A DNA stretch of 64,000 nt from Hyphomicrobium facile (GCF_900116175.1 NZ_FPCH01000002.1:1259008-1323007), one strand, 5' to 3'; counted from the first letter of the stretch, positions 36,556-46,257 are shown. Numbers and translations: made by a program. The notes: generated from the letters alone by a model not told the origin.

Positions 36556-38181
36556 GTGACGAACCCTTTTGAGCAACATCTCGATAAAAACGCAGCAAAC
36601 TATCAGCCGCTGACTCCCCTTTCATTTCTTTCCCGTTCGGCGCTTGCCGCTCCAAACCACACGGCCATCATTCACGGCAACGCGCGTGTGACGTACGCGG
36701 AGTTCTACGCCCGCTGCCGTCAGCTCGCCTCGGCTCTCGCCACGCGCTCCATCGGGACCGGCGATACCGTATCCGTGATGTTGGCGAATACGCCGCCCAT
36801 GCTGGAAGCCCATTACGGCGTGCCAATGACTGGCGCCGTGCTTCACACGATCAACACGCGGCTCGACCCGGCGATCATCGCGTTCCAGCTCGATCACGCC
36901 GGAACGAAGGTGCTGATCACCGACCGTGAGTTCTCGTCTGTGGTGAAGGCCGCTCTCCAGCTTGCAACCGTGAAGCCGCTCGTCATCGACTACAACGATC
37001 CGGAATTTCCGCAGACGGGCGAAGCGCTGTCGACGGAGGACTACGAAGCGTTCGTTGCCAAGGGCGATCCGAATTTCGAATGGCGTTGGCCGAAAGACGA
37101 GTGGGAAGCGATCTCGCTCAATTACACGTCGGGGACGACGGGCAACCCGAAAGGCGTTGTCTATCATCACCGCGGCGCGGCGCTGATGTGCTACGCGAAT
37201 ACCATTTCAACCGGCATGACACGCTTTCCCGTGTACCTCTGGACGCTGCCGATGTTCCATTGCAACGGCTGGTGCTTCCCGTGGACCGTGACGATGGTTC
37301 AAGGCACGCATGTGTGCCTACGGTGGGTACGCGCCAAGGCTATGTACGATTCCATCGTCAAGCATAACGTTTCGCACCTGTCGGGTGCGCCAATCGTCAT
37401 GTCGACCCTCCTCAACGCGACGGACGACGAGAAGCAGGAGATCGGGCAAGTCGTTGCATTCAACCATGCCGCTGCACCGCCGCCCGCGTCGGTCATGGCC
37501 GCGATGGCGGATGCCGGTTTCCAGCTGACGCATCTTTACGGGCTGACCGAGACGTATGGCCCTGCGACGATCAACGAGTGGGATGAGTCGTGGGACGACC
37601 TGCCACCACTTGAACGTGGCGCCAAGCGTATCCGCCAGGGCATCCGCTACGTCGCGCTCGAAGACCTCACCGTGCTCGATGCAGAGACGATGAAGAAGGT
37701 TCCGGCCGACGGCGAGACGCTGGGCGAGGTCATGTTCCGCGGCAACATCGTGATGAAGGGATACCTGAAGAATCCGAAGGCGACAGACGAAGCGTTCGCG
37801 GGCGGATGGTTCCACTCCGGCGACATCGGCGTCTTGCATCCCGACGGCTACATTCAGCTGAAGGACCGCTCGAAGGACATCATCATCTCGGGCGGCGAGA
37901 ACATCTCTTCGATCGAGGTCGAGGAGGTGCTCTACAAGCATCCCGCCGTCGCATTCTGCGCGGTCGTCGCGAAGCCTGACGACAAGTGGGGCGAGACGCC
38001 CTGCGCTTTCGTCGAACTTCGGCCGGGAGCGACGGCGACGGCCGATGAAATCATCGAATGGTGCAGAGCGGGTCTCGCGCGCTACAAGGTTCCCCGTCAT
38101 ATCGTCTTCGCTGAAGTTCCGAAGACGTCGACCGGCAAGATCCAGAAATTCAAACTGCGCGAGTTGGCGAAGGAAGCTTAA
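36556..38181 (+). CDS. Acyl-CoA synthetase, AMP-binding family
   Basis: The 541-residue adenylating enzyme shows YTSGTTGNPKGVVYHH (P-loop-like), GLTETYGP, GWFHSGD, the hinge DRSKDIIISGGENIS and the C-terminal catalytic Lys in STGKIQKFKLRE. It activates a carboxylic acid to the acyl-CoA through an acyl-AMP. Chain length is not clear; the sequence resembles medium/short-chain AlkK-like or acrylate-type synthetases. The start is GTG 36556 (MTNPFEQHL). The next gene is convergent with a gap of 12 bp. Confidence 0.92.
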   Translation: MTNPFEQHLDKNAANYQPLTPLSFLSRSALAAPNHTAIIHGNARVTYAEFYARCRQLASALATRSIGTGDTVSVMLANTPPMLEAHYGVPMTGAVLHTINTRLDPAIIAFQLDHAGTKVLITDREFSSVVKAALQLATVKPLVIDYNDPEFPQTGEALSTEDYEAFVAKGDPNFEWRWPKDEWEAISLNYTSGTTGNPKGVVYHHRGAALMCYANTISTGMTRFPVYLWTLPMFHCNGWCFPWTVTMVQGTHVCLRWVRAKAMYDSIVKHNVSHLSGAPIVMSTLLNATDDEKQEIGQVVAFNHAAAPPPASVMAAMADAGFQLTHLYGLTETYGPATINEWDESWDDLPPLERGAKRIRQGIRYVALEDLTVLDAETMKKVPADGETLGEVMFRGNIVMKGYLKNPKATDEAFAGGWFHSGDIGVLHPDGYIQLKDRSKDIIISGGENISSIEVEEVLYKHPAVAFCAVVAKPDDKWGETPCAFVELRPGATATADEIIEWCRAGLARYKVPRHIVFAEVPKTSTGKIQKFKLRELAKEA

Positions 38182-38193
38182 CGAGCGCCTCTC

Positions 38194-40134
38194 TTACGGC
38201 GAAGGCTGAGTGCCGGCGAGGATCGGAGTGTTTGCTTCCGGCCATAGAACCGGCACCAGCAATTTTTCCGCGAGGATGCCGGCGCCGCGCACCGACGGGT
38301 GGTTGTCGTCGAAATAGAGCACGGCTTCCTCGATGTACGCGCTGCACTGCTGGTCCTTGCACAGCCCGGAGGCGACCGGCACGTACGTGGCGTTCACATC
38401 CGCGGCGATGCTTCGCAAGTTCGCGTCCACGTCGCGGAAGCGCTTTTCCAGCGAAAATTTGAAGTCGGCTGGATCATTCCCCCAGCTGGTCCACCGAGCG
38501 AGCGTCGACGGCGCGGGCATGTTATTGGTAAGACGCGGGACTTGGCCGAGCACAATCAGACGGTGTCCGGCGTGGCTCAACGCTGTCAGTGACTTGCGCA
38601 GCCCCCGCCAATACTGCTCCGGGTTTTCATCCGACCAGGCGATGGAATTGGCGGCGATGATGATCGTCGCCGGGTTGATCGTGGCGAGTTTCGCCAACAT
38701 TGCGGCGTTATACCGGCCGCAATCCTTGCGGATAGGCATTGAAAAATCCGCGACTGGCGGACACGCGGACGCCGTGATCTCCCGAATGCTTTCGTTTCTC
38801 GACTTCGCTAGCGAGCCGAGCACGGCGCTGAACTCGGCGCCATGGCTATCGCCGTAGACGATTATCTTCGGCGGAACGACCTCACCGAGAACGCAAGTAT
38901 CTTCGTAGCTGACTTTCGCCGTCTGGTCGAAATGGCATTTCTTACGAAACGGGCTGATGTCGTGTTTGGCATCGGTGAGATTGACAACCTGCTGCGAATA
39001 GCGACTCGGCGCGCCTTGCGATGAATAGAGAACAAGCGCGACGGCAACGAGGCCACCGAGGCTCAAGCCGCCGCTCCAAAAAATGGCCGGACGCTTGAAG
39101 CCGACCGCGCCTCGCCGCCTGAATGGCTGCTCGATGAAGCGCCATGTGAGCGCCGCCAGTGCTAACGAGGTCGCGGCGACGGCAATTTTCTGAATGCTGG
39201 TAAGCGCCTCGATGTTCAGCATGTTCGCGAACACGATCAGCGGCCAATGCCATAGGTAGAGGCTATAGGAAATGAGCCCGAGAAAGACGAGCGGGCGAAC
39301 GGTGAGGAAGCGCGCGGGCGTATTTTCCGTTCCCCCTTGGCCTCCCCAAATGACGAGCGCGGCTCCGGCGCACGGCAGCAGCGCTGCCAATCCGGGGAAT
39401 GGTGTTTTCGACGTGTAGCTGACAACAGCAATCGCGATGGCCAACAGTCCGAGCGCAACGGCCGCATCACTCCCAAAGCGGGTCGCCGGTTTCGGGACAA
39501 GACCCAGCGCGACGATGCTTCCGGCAAGCAGTTCCCAGGCGCGCGTCGGCAACAAGTAAAACGTGCTTTGGGGATGCTCCTCGAGTCGAACCACGCTCAA
39601 CGCCAGCGAGCCCGCGAACAACAGCCAGATGAAGGTGCCGAGCCCGGCTCTCCGCCATTTGAAGACGGCCATCAGTAACAGCGGAAATATTATGTAGAAC
39701 TGCTCTTCGACACCGAGGCTCCATGTGTGCAAGAGGGGGTGAACTTCGGCATAGGGATCGAAGTACCCGGAATTGAAGAGACACCAGAAATTGCTGACCG
39801 AGAGCGCCGTCGCGAGCAGGCTCGATGCGTACAGCTCCAATTCGCTCGGCAGCAAAAACGCGAGCGCCAAGACGGTCGTCGCGGCGCAGACGAAAACGAG
39901 GGCCGGCACGATCCTGCGAATTCGCCGGTCGTAGAAGTTCGCGATGCTGAAGGCGCCGGCTTCCATATCGGCGGCGATGATGGACGTGATCAGAAATCCG
40001 GACAGCACGAAGAAAACGTCGACGCCGACGAAGCCGCCCGGCGCAAATGGCGCGCCCAAGTGATAAGCAACGACAATGGAGATGGCGATGCCCCTCAGGC
40101 CGTCCAAATCGCGACGATAAGCGAGATTAGCCAA
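38194..40134 (-). CDS. Acyltransferase-3 / SGNH hydrolase fusion (OafA-like O-acetyltransferase)
   Basis: The 646-residue protein has an N-terminal acyltransferase-3 domain with about ten membrane helices (LDGLRGIAISIVVAYHLG near residue 10; RRIRRIVPALVF near 72) and a C-terminal periplasmic SGNH domain. That domain shows GDSHGAEFSAVLGSL for the nucleophile and DDNHPSVRGAG for the catalytic Asp-His. It would move acetyl groups to an exported glycan such as O-antigen, peptidoglycan or exopolysaccharide. It stands alone, with no glycan cluster next to it. Confidence 0.92.
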   Translation of the reverse strand: MANLAYRRDLDGLRGIAISIVVAYHLGAPFAPGGFVGVDVFFVLSGFLITSIIAADMEAGAFSIANFYDRRIRRIVPALVFVCAATTVLALAFLLPSELELYASSLLATALSVSNFWCLFNSGYFDPYAEVHPLLHTWSLGVEEQFYIIFPLLLMAVFKWRRAGLGTFIWLLFAGSLALSVVRLEEHPQSTFYLLPTRAWELLAGSIVALGLVPKPATRFGSDAAVALGLLAIAIAVVSYTSKTPFPGLAALLPCAGAALVIWGGQGGTENTPARFLTVRPLVFLGLISYSLYLWHWPLIVFANMLNIEALTSIQKIAVAATSLALAALTWRFIEQPFRRRGAVGFKRPAIFWSGGLSLGGLVAVALVLYSSQGAPSRYSQQVVNLTDAKHDISPFRKKCHFDQTAKVSYEDTCVLGEVVPPKIIVYGDSHGAEFSAVLGSLAKSRNESIREITASACPPVADFSMPIRKDCGRYNAAMLAKLATINPATIIIAANSIAWSDENPEQYWRGLRKSLTALSHAGHRLIVLGQVPRLTNNMPAPSTLARWTSWGNDPADFKFSLEKRFRDVDANLRSIAADVNATYVPVASGLCKDQQCSAYIEEAVLYFDDNHPSVRGAGILAEKLLVPVLWPEANTPILAGTQPSP

Positions 40135-40314
40135 GCGCGTTCACCGCGCGCAGAAGAGACGACATTTCGTATTTTCCCGTCGAAGAAAGCGAACGACGTT
40201 ATCCGCTCCCGCGAAAAACCCGTGGACACGATATCTACGCCCGCGGAGATTTCAATTCATGCGCCGACTGCAACTGTGGATAGCACCGGAGCCCGATTTC
40301 AACTCGATCGGAAT

Positions 40315-40974
40315 TCAGAATTCAACTTCGAGCTCGACGATCTCGTCCGGTTCGATGAGGGCGCCTTGCGTCCACTCCTGCATCAGCGACCAGTGGAAGA
40401 TGGTTTCGCAATACGCCGACAGGGCCGGATCGAGAGGCACCGCGTAGGTGCGAAAGCGGGTGCAGACCGGCGCGTACATCGCGTCGGCGACCGTCGGCTT
40501 CGGTCCGAAGAGATAAGGCCCGCCGTACTTCTCCAAGCACTCCGTCCAGATGGTTTTGATGCGCTCGACATCCGGGCGCGCGCCCGAAAAAATCTTGAAG
40601 GAGGCGTGGCGCGCCTTGAGGTTCATCGGCAGAGCAGAACGGAGGTTGTAGAAGCCGGAGTGCATTTCGCCCGACACGGCGCGGCAATGAGCGCGGGCGG
40701 CCTGATCGGCGGGAAGCAGCCCCGCATTCGGCGCGATCTCCGCCATGTATTCCGCGATGGCGAGGGTGTCCCACACGGTCACGTTGCCGTTCGTCAGCCG
40801 TGGCACGCTGCGAACCGACGGCGAGAGCAGCAACAGCTCCTGCCGGGCCTCGACATCGTCCGTCGCAACCGTCTCTTCATCGAAGTCGAGCCCTGCCATG
40901 CGGCAAAGCAACCAGCCGCGCAGTGACCAGGACGAGTAATTCTTCGACGAGATCGTCAGCGTTGCATTCGACAT
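40315..40974 (-). CDS. Glutathione S-transferase family protein
   Basis: The 219-residue protein has a thioredoxin-like N-terminal domain (LTISSKNYSSWSLRGWLLC, with the catalytic Ser/Tyr region, and SVRSVPRLTNGNVTVWDTLAIAEY, where the cis-Pro binds glutathione). An all-helical C-terminal domain follows. I chose ATG 40974 with AAAGGAG upstream, not the frame opening at 41016. The substrate is unknown. gshA in this window supplies glutathione. It is divergent from phaZ. Confidence 0.9.
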   Translation of the reverse strand: MSNATLTISSKNYSSWSLRGWLLCRMAGLDFDEETVATDDVEARQELLLLSPSVRSVPRLTNGNVTVWDTLAIAEYMAEIAPNAGLLPADQAARAHCRAVSGEMHSGFYNLRSALPMNLKARHASFKIFSGARPDVERIKTIWTECLEKYGGPYLFGPKPTVADAMYAPVCTRFRTYAVPLDPALSAYCETIFHWSLMQEWTQGALIEPDEIVELEVEF

Positions 40975-41100
40975 CGACGAAGCCACTCCTTTTGCGCTGT
41001 TAACCTGCGGCCACAATCCTCTCGCAGCGCAGCGGAATATGCACTAAGTTTTTCAGTCGCATCGGTTTTTCACGCCGGCGCGAGGGGGAATTTTCACGCG

Positions 41101-42315
41101 ATGCTTTACCAAGCCTACCAGTTTCAGGATGACCTTTGGGCGCCCTTCCGGGAGGCGGCCCGGCATTCGAAGGCTGCGATGGAGCACCGGCTTTCGCCGA
41201 CCGTCGATACCCTGAAGCTGCATCTCTCGGCCGGATTCGAGATGATTTCGCGGTTCCAGCTGACCCATTCGCGTCCTGACTTCGGCATTTCAACCGTGCG
41301 CGTCGGCAACCGCGACGTTCCGGTCGTCGAGGAGGTGGCGCTCAGCCTGCCGTTCGGTAACCTTTTGCATTTCCGGAAAGACGTCGACACCGCGCAGCCC
41401 AAAGTCCTCGTCGTCGCACCGCTCTCAGGGCATTTCGCGACGCTGCTCGCCAAGACCTGCGCGACGCTGCTCCGCGATCACGATGTCTACATCACCGACT
41501 GGGCCAACGCCCGTGACGTGCCTCTCGAAGCCGGCCGGTTCGGCGTCGACGAGTACGTCGACTACATCATCCGCTTCGTCGAAGAGATCGGTCCTGGCGC
41601 GCACCTCCTCGCCGTTTGTCAGCCGTGCGTGCAGGCACTCGTCGCCGTCTCGATCATGTCCGAAGACAAGCATCCGGCGACGCCGCGCTCGATGACGCTG
41701 ATGGCCGGTCCCATCGACACGCGCGAAAGCCCGACCGCAGTCAACAAGCTGGCGATGGAGAAATCGATCTCCTGGTTCAAGGCGCACGTCACGGCGCGCG
41801 TTCCGAGCCGCTACGAGGGCGCTGGCCGACGAGTCTATCCCGGGTTCATTCAGCTGTTCAGCTTTCTGGCGATGAACATCGACCGTCACCGCGCGCAGCA
41901 TCAGAAGCTTTACGAGCATCTCGTGAACGGCGAGATTGCCGAAGCCGAGAAGATCAAGACATTTTACGACGAATATTTCGCCGTGCTGGATCTCACCGAA
42001 GAATTCTACCTCGAGACGATCGACCGGATTTTTCAGCGGGCGGATCTGGCGACGGGGAATTTCACCTACCACGGCCGGAAGGTTGATCCCGCCAAGATAC
42101 ATAAGACGGCGTTGCTGACGGTCGAAGGCGGGCGGGACGATATTTGCGCGCTCGGACAAACGGCGGCGGCGCATGATCTCTGTCAATCGCTTCGGCCGCA
42201 TCTGAAGCGCCACCACTTGCAGGCCAACGTCGGGCACTACGGCACGTTCAACGGCAAGCGGTGGGAGACTGAAATCTATCCCGCGGTGCGGAACTTCATT
42301 TTATCCATGGAATAG
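41101..42315 (+). CDS. phaZ: Intracellular polyhydroxyalkanoate (PHB) depolymerase
   Basis: The 404-residue protein matches the intracellular PhaZ family, beginning MLYQAYQFQDDLWAPFR. It has an alpha/beta-hydrolase core with the nucleophile region LLAVCQPCVQALVA near residue 175, where Cys replaces the usual Ser of lipase boxes, and a late HYGTFNGKRWETEIYP supplying the catalytic His. It degrades stored polyhydroxybutyrate to hydroxybutyrate. PHB storage is expected of serine-cycle methylotrophs. No phasin or synthase is adjacent. Confidence 0.93.
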   Translation: MLYQAYQFQDDLWAPFREAARHSKAAMEHRLSPTVDTLKLHLSAGFEMISRFQLTHSRPDFGISTVRVGNRDVPVVEEVALSLPFGNLLHFRKDVDTAQPKVLVVAPLSGHFATLLAKTCATLLRDHDVYITDWANARDVPLEAGRFGVDEYVDYIIRFVEEIGPGAHLLAVCQPCVQALVAVSIMSEDKHPATPRSMTLMAGPIDTRESPTAVNKLAMEKSISWFKAHVTARVPSRYEGAGRRVYPGFIQLFSFLAMNIDRHRAQHQKLYEHLVNGEIAEAEKIKTFYDEYFAVLDLTEEFYLETIDRIFQRADLATGNFTYHGRKVDPAKIHKTALLTVEGGRDDICALGQTAAAHDLCQSLRPHLKRHHLQANVGHYGTFNGKRWETEIYPAVRNFILSME

Positions 42316-42365
42316 CGCGTAGCCGCGCGCCCCGAGGCCGACGCGGATCGCGAAGGCGGCTTCCT

Positions 42366-42677
42366 CTATTTCACCCAGACCTTGTGCTGGCAATCGAGCC
42401 AGTGGGCGATGACCGAGCGGTCGTGGAATTGTATCGCTCCGCAGTTCTGGCAGACGATCATCAGCACGTTGACCGGAGCGGTGCTTGACGACGACTTGCG
42501 CTCGCAGGTCAGCATGTGGATGTCGACGTCGCAATTGGAGCGGAAGCGGCCACAGCTTGGACAGGACGTGATGTGTTTTCCGAACAGAAAACGGTCGACT
42601 TCCGCTTTGGTGAGGTCGCGGGTCGGCGTTTCCGTTTCGCGAGTGGCGGTTGCAGTGTCCGTCATTGCAGTCACCAT
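42366..42677 (-). CDS. Small zinc-ribbon-like protein, function unknown
   Basis: The 103-residue product has two CxxC pairs (ITSCPSCGRF and IVCQNCGAIQF) about 37 residues apart, with extra Cys in SNCDVDIHMLTCE. Such spacing suggests a zinc ribbon. The first 30 residues are Thr/Arg-rich and unordered. ATG 42677 has GAGG 9 nt upstream. It is convergent with phaZ. It could be a DNA- or RNA-interacting accessory, but nothing decides this. Confidence 0.65.
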   Translation of the reverse strand: MVTAMTDTATATRETETPTRDLTKAEVDRFLFGKHITSCPSCGRFRSNCDVDIHMLTCERKSSSSTAPVNVLMIVCQNCGAIQFHDRSVIAHWLDCQHKVWVK

Positions 42678-42892
42678 GTTGAAAAACCTCGAACACAAGA
42701 ATCGTATGATGAGGGGCCGCGTCGCACAAGAAGAGTTCGAAGCAACGCTCCAATATTTGATGCCCGTTTTTCAAGCATATTTCTTGTGCAGCGCAGTATT
42801 CGCGTCGCAATAATTTCGTTCCGGGCAAACGGCTTGGCGGATGACGTTATTTCTTGTCGGCTACGTCTCTCCGCATCGTGGCCGAATGATCC

Positions 42893-42917
42893 GGAACAGC
42901 ACGCCTCTCAACACGTT
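42893..42917 (+). promoter_or_regulatory. Candidate EcfG (general stress sigma factor) promoter
   Basis: GGAAC (42893-42897), a 16-bp spacer and CGTT (42914-42917) match the EcfG/SigT promoter GGAAC-N16/17-CGTT exactly. It lies 50 bp before the DUF1236 gene, fitting a short leader. The consensus is quoted from memory of the PhyR-EcfG regulons. Confidence 0.65.
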
Positions 42918-42967
42918 GATCACCCAATCGCGGGGCAGTCGCGACCTGTCATCAACGTAGGAGAGAC

Positions 42968-43738
42968 ATGACAATGCTGAAGTATTCGATCACTGCCTTA
43001 GCACTCGTTGCGGGGTCGACGTTCGCCTTGGCGGATCCGAACAACGGCGCGGGTGCGTCGCCGGGCGCCGGAGGTGGCGCGGCGATGGAGCGTTCCGGCG
43101 GTTCTTCTATGCCGGGCGGCTCGATGAAAGAAAGCGGCGGATCGTCGAAGGAAGTCGGCGGCCAAATGAAGGAAGACCGCGGTTCGCGGGATCTCGAGCC
43201 GGGATCCGCGAAGAAGAATTCCGCATCCGAAGAGCGATCGCGCGACAGCACCAAATCCGATCGTCAGCACGCCTCCGACCGCGACTTGCAAGACAAGGAC
43301 CGGCAGGCAAAGGATGAGGATCGCAACGCGAAGGGCAAGGCGAGCGACCGGGCAGACCGCGAAGACCGCAACGACCGCGGCGATAAGTACGGTGCGGCTG
43401 ACAAGTCAAAGAACGACAGGTCTTCCACGGGTGCGAGTGAGGGTGCGGAAGGCAAAGCGGGCCCGAAGGGCTCGATCGCGAGCGTCAGCCCCGAACAGAA
43501 AACGCGCGTCAGATCTGCTTTCGCAACCCATCGCGTGTCGCCCGCGCGGAACATCGGGGTCTCCGTGAATGTCGGCGTCGTGATACCGCGCACGGTTCAC
43601 ATTTATGCGGTGCCTGCGGACATTGTGACGATCGTCCCGGAATATCGCGAGTATCGGTATTTCATGATCGATGAGGATCACGTCGCGATCGTCGATCCGG
43701 ACACACTCGAAGTCGTCGACATCATCGTCGTGGCGTAA
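42968..43738 (+). CDS. Secreted DUF1236 protein, Ser/Gly/Asp-rich
   Basis: The 256-residue protein has a signal peptide (cleavage likely after FALA) and a long low-complexity middle of Gly/Ser then Asp/Arg/Lys repeats (residues 25-165). A folded C-terminal DUF1236-type domain ends with HVAIVDPDTLEVVDIIVV. It is presumably periplasmic or envelope-linked and intrinsically disordered in the centre. GGAG lies close before ATG 42968; ATG 42974 is also possible. A perfect EcfG promoter match in front indicates general stress control, and a strong terminator follows. Confidence 0.88.
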   Translation: MTMLKYSITALALVAGSTFALADPNNGAGASPGAGGGAAMERSGGSSMPGGSMKESGGSSKEVGGQMKEDRGSRDLEPGSAKKNSASEERSRDSTKSDRQHASDRDLQDKDRQAKDEDRNAKGKASDRADREDRNDRGDKYGAADKSKNDRSSTGASEGAEGKAGPKGSIASVSPEQKTRVRSAFATHRVSPARNIGVSVNVGVVIPRTVHIYAVPADIVTIVPEYREYRYFMIDEDHVAIVDPDTLEVVDIIVVA

Positions 43739-43770
43739 TCTTCCGCGTAAGGCATAAAAGAAACAAATCC

Positions 43771-43797
43771 GCCGCCGGGGGACCCCTCGGCGGCTTT
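43771..43797 (+). terminator. Rho-independent terminator after the DUF1236 gene
   Basis: GCCGCCGGGG pairs with CCCCTCGGCGGC, closely followed by TTTTCTT. It starts 33 bp after the stop codon. Confidence 0.8.
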
Positions 43798-44030
43798 TCT
43801 TGCGGGAAACCGTTAAGCAGCTTGTGCTTGAGCCGACGGTCACCTCGGCTCACTTGTGATATTGTCGGACCGCAGGAATAGGAAAAATGCCTAGAAACCC
43901 CTGGGCAATCGCCACCTCGACATTCGCTTTGCCAATTCCGGCTTTCAAAATTCATAAGACTTTGTAACACGATAATTTCCTTCGACGTATGTCCCCCGCC
44001 TACGACAAACTTGCAATGGAGTGTCCCTTG

Positions 44031-45017
44031 ATGGTTTCCAACCGGCTCGTCACCGCCATATTCGCCGCGGCGGTCATCAGTATTCCCACAGCTCGTGCTC
44101 ATGCCGAAGCTGACGCCGAAACTCTCGTGAATGCGCTCAATGCCGTTTTCGGCAAGCATCCAGGCGTTCGCGCCGCGCACACGCACGGCATCTGCGTCAA
44201 GGGCAACTTCGTGCCGTCAACCGAGGCTCCGAGCCTAACCAAAGCACCGCATTTCAATTCGAAGACGCCGGTCGGCGTCATCGGGCGCTTCTCGATGGGC
44301 GGCGGAGATCCCGATGCACCCAATGGGCAGAAAGACAATGTACGCGGGATTGCGATGCACTTCGATCTCGGCAAGGGCAACAACACGGATCTGCTGTTGA
44401 TCTCGGCGCCCGTATTCGTCGCGAAAGATCCGGATCAGTTCCTGAAGCTGCTGACGGCAGTCGCGACGAAGGACAAGGACAAGATCGGCGCGTACTTCAA
44501 GGAAAACCCGAACTCGACGCGGCAGGCGGAGTTTCTCAACGCGCGGCCGGTGCCGGCGAGCTACGGGACCGTCGATTATTGGGGCGTTCACGCTTTCACA
44601 TTCACGAACGCGGACGGCAAGAAGCAGAACTTCAAGTACAAGGCGCTGCCGGTCGGCGGCGAGGTCGGCATCTCGGATGACGAAGCAAAGAAGAAGGATC
44701 CCGACTTCTACCGGCCTGAACTCAAGGACCGTCTCGCCAAGGGGCCGGTGCAGTACACGTTGACGGCGATCCTCGGCGAGGACGGCGATCCGCTTGACGA
44801 TCCGACTGCGCTTTGGCCGGAAGACAAGCGCAAGTCGGTCAATCTCGGCACGATCTCGATCACCGACTTCGAAGATCCGAAGACGTGCGATGAGGCCATC
44901 TTCGATCCGACCAACGTCGTCGATGGCGTCGAAGGACCGGCGAACGATACGATCTTCCCGATGCGCTCGCAGGCTTACGCCGTATCGTTTTCGCGCCGGC
45001 AAGCGCCCCAGCAATAA
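44031..45017 (+). CDS. Catalase-family haem peroxidase, periplasmic small form
   Basis: The 328-residue protein belongs to the compact catalase-related family (SrpA-like). The distal His is in RAAHTHGICVKG, the conserved core appears as NVRGIAMHFDL, and the proximal Tyr is in MRSQAYAVSFSRR. ATG 44031 has GGAG 9 nt upstream and opens a signal peptide (AARAHAEA cleavage region), so the enzyme is exported. It likely uses H2O2 as a peroxidase. The 290 bp upstream hold the DUF1236 terminator and no other gene. Confidence 0.9.
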   Translation: MVSNRLVTAIFAAAVISIPTARAHAEADAETLVNALNAVFGKHPGVRAAHTHGICVKGNFVPSTEAPSLTKAPHFNSKTPVGVIGRFSMGGGDPDAPNGQKDNVRGIAMHFDLGKGNNTDLLLISAPVFVAKDPDQFLKLLTAVATKDKDKIGAYFKENPNSTRQAEFLNARPVPASYGTVDYWGVHAFTFTNADGKKQNFKYKALPVGGEVGISDDEAKKKDPDFYRPELKDRLAKGPVQYTLTAILGEDGDPLDDPTALWPEDKRKSVNLGTISITDFEDPKTCDEAIFDPTNVVDGVEGPANDTIFPMRSQAYAVSFSRRQAPQQ

Positions 45018-45034
45018 TTGCAAGGAAAGCCATC

Positions 45035-45060
45035 ATCCTCGGCGTGAAGCCGAGGATGAC
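45035..45060. repeat. Single palindromic repeat hairpin
   Basis: ATCCTCGGC-gtgaa-GCCGAGGAT followed by GAC. It is the same arm as in the repeat at 20.6 kb. It lies between the convergent catalase and SRPBCC genes and may also end transcripts. Confidence 0.75.
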
Positions 45061-45083
45061 ATTCAGTTCTGTTCCATGGGCGA

Positions 45084-45608
45084 TTAGCGCTTCTGAATGC
45101 TGGCCAGATAAGCTTCCAGCTGCTCGAGTGTGCCGCCCCAGCCCTGCGTCATGCTTGGGCGACCCTTATCGAAGGTTTCACTCTCGACGCTGGTCGCGTT
45201 GTACGGCGTCCAGGAAACAGTAAGCTTCGTGCGGTCGCCGTCGAGTTCTTCCAACGTGATGACTGACAGCAACTCCAAAGGCCAATCCGGGTTCATCGGG
45301 TGACGCGTGATGCCGCCCCCCGCATCCGAGAACGAGTTTATGAAAACGATACGTTCGGGCGCGGCGATCTCGCGATAGTCGAAGCGTCCCCACATCGTCG
45401 AGCCATCGGGGGCCTGCATTCCGTAAAGAAACCTACCGCCGGGACGCAGATCCATCTTGGCGTCGATGACCTTGAAGCCTTTCGGTCCCCACCAATGCTT
45501 CATGTGCTCGGGATCGGAGAAGGCTTTGTAGACGAGTTCGCGCGGAGCATCGAAGATGCGCGAGATGACGAACGGCGCCACACTCGGATTGTCGGCAAGC
45601 TTGTTCAT
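45084..45608 (-). CDS. SRPBCC (AHSA1-like) protein 1
   Basis: The 174-residue protein has the AHSA1/START-like fold pattern: ISRIFDAPRELVYKAFSDPEHMKHWWGPKGF at the start and GGTLEQLEAYLASIQ at the end. Start ATG 45608 has GGAGGGA upstream. It is a close paralogue of the next two products, showing tandem duplication behind an ArsR regulator. The ligand is unknown; these domains bind hydrophobic molecules or act as activators of partner proteins. A 112-bp gap separates it from the next gene upstream on the same strand. Confidence 0.88.
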   Translation of the reverse strand: MNKLADNPSVAPFVISRIFDAPRELVYKAFSDPEHMKHWWGPKGFKVIDAKMDLRPGGRFLYGMQAPDGSTMWGRFDYREIAAPERIVFINSFSDAGGGITRHPMNPDWPLELLSVITLEELDGDRTKLTVSWTPYNATSVESETFDKGRPSMTQGWGGTLEQLEAYLASIQKR

Positions 45609-45720
45609 AGCATCGTCCCTCCCTGTTCTGTTAGGTAATCCGCCAACAGATCGAAACAGCTGTTCCAACCGGAGGCGTTTCCGTCGCGAGAAGCCGCGGG
45701 TGATATCGGTGCAGAGATCT

Positions 45721-46257
45721 TCACATGAGCGATTGGCTCTTCTGAATCGTCGCTAGGTAAACTTCCAGCTTCTCGAAGGACCCGCCGAAGCCTTGCGTCA
45801 TGCTCGGGTGGTTCTTATCGAAGACCGCGATTTCATCGTCGCTTGCGTTCAACGGTGTGAAGGTAACGCCGAGCTTCGTCCGGCCGTCGTCGAGTTCTTC
45901 GAACGTGAAGACCGACAGCATCTCCATCGGCCAATCGAGGCTCATTGGGTGACGCGTGACGCCGCCATCCGCATCCGAAAACGAATTGACGAAGACGATG
46001 CGTTCGGGTGCTGATATTTCGCGGTAGACGAACCGTCCCCACATCGTCGAGCCGTCGGGCGTCTGCATGCCGTAGTGGAAAATGCCGCCGGGGCGCAGAT
46101 CCATCTTGGGGCTTACGATCTTAACGCCTTTCGGTCCCCACCAGTGCTTCATGTGCTCGGGATCGGTGAAGGTTTTATAGACGAGTTCGCGCGGTGCATC
46201 GAAGATGCGCGAGATGATGAACGGTTTCACCTTTGGATTTTCGGCAAGCTTGCTCAT
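45721..46257 (-). CDS. SRPBCC (AHSA1-like) protein 2
   Basis: The 178-residue product is near-parallel to protein 1 throughout (ISRIFDAPRELVYKTFTDPEHM, DGSTMWGRFVYREISAPERIVF). Its ATG overlaps the stop of protein 3 by 4 nt, giving a coupled ArsR-SRPBCC-SRPBCC run. Function unknown beyond the hydrophobic-pocket fold. Confidence 0.88.
   Translation of the reverse strand: MSKLAENPKVKPFIISRIFDAPRELVYKTFTDPEHMKHWWGPKGVKIVSPKMDLRPGGIFHYGMQTPDGSTMWGRFVYREISAPERIVFVNSFSDADGGVTRHPMSLDWPMEMLSVFTFEELDDGRTKLGVTFTPLNASDDEIAVFDKNHPSMTQGFGGSFEKLEVYLATIQKSQSLM

Noticed and set aside
45620..45660. GGAAC...GTT on the minus strand before SRPBCC gene 1 as an EcfG promoter
   Set aside because: The spacer to GTT is only 14 bp, too short for the 16-17 bp expected before CGTT.
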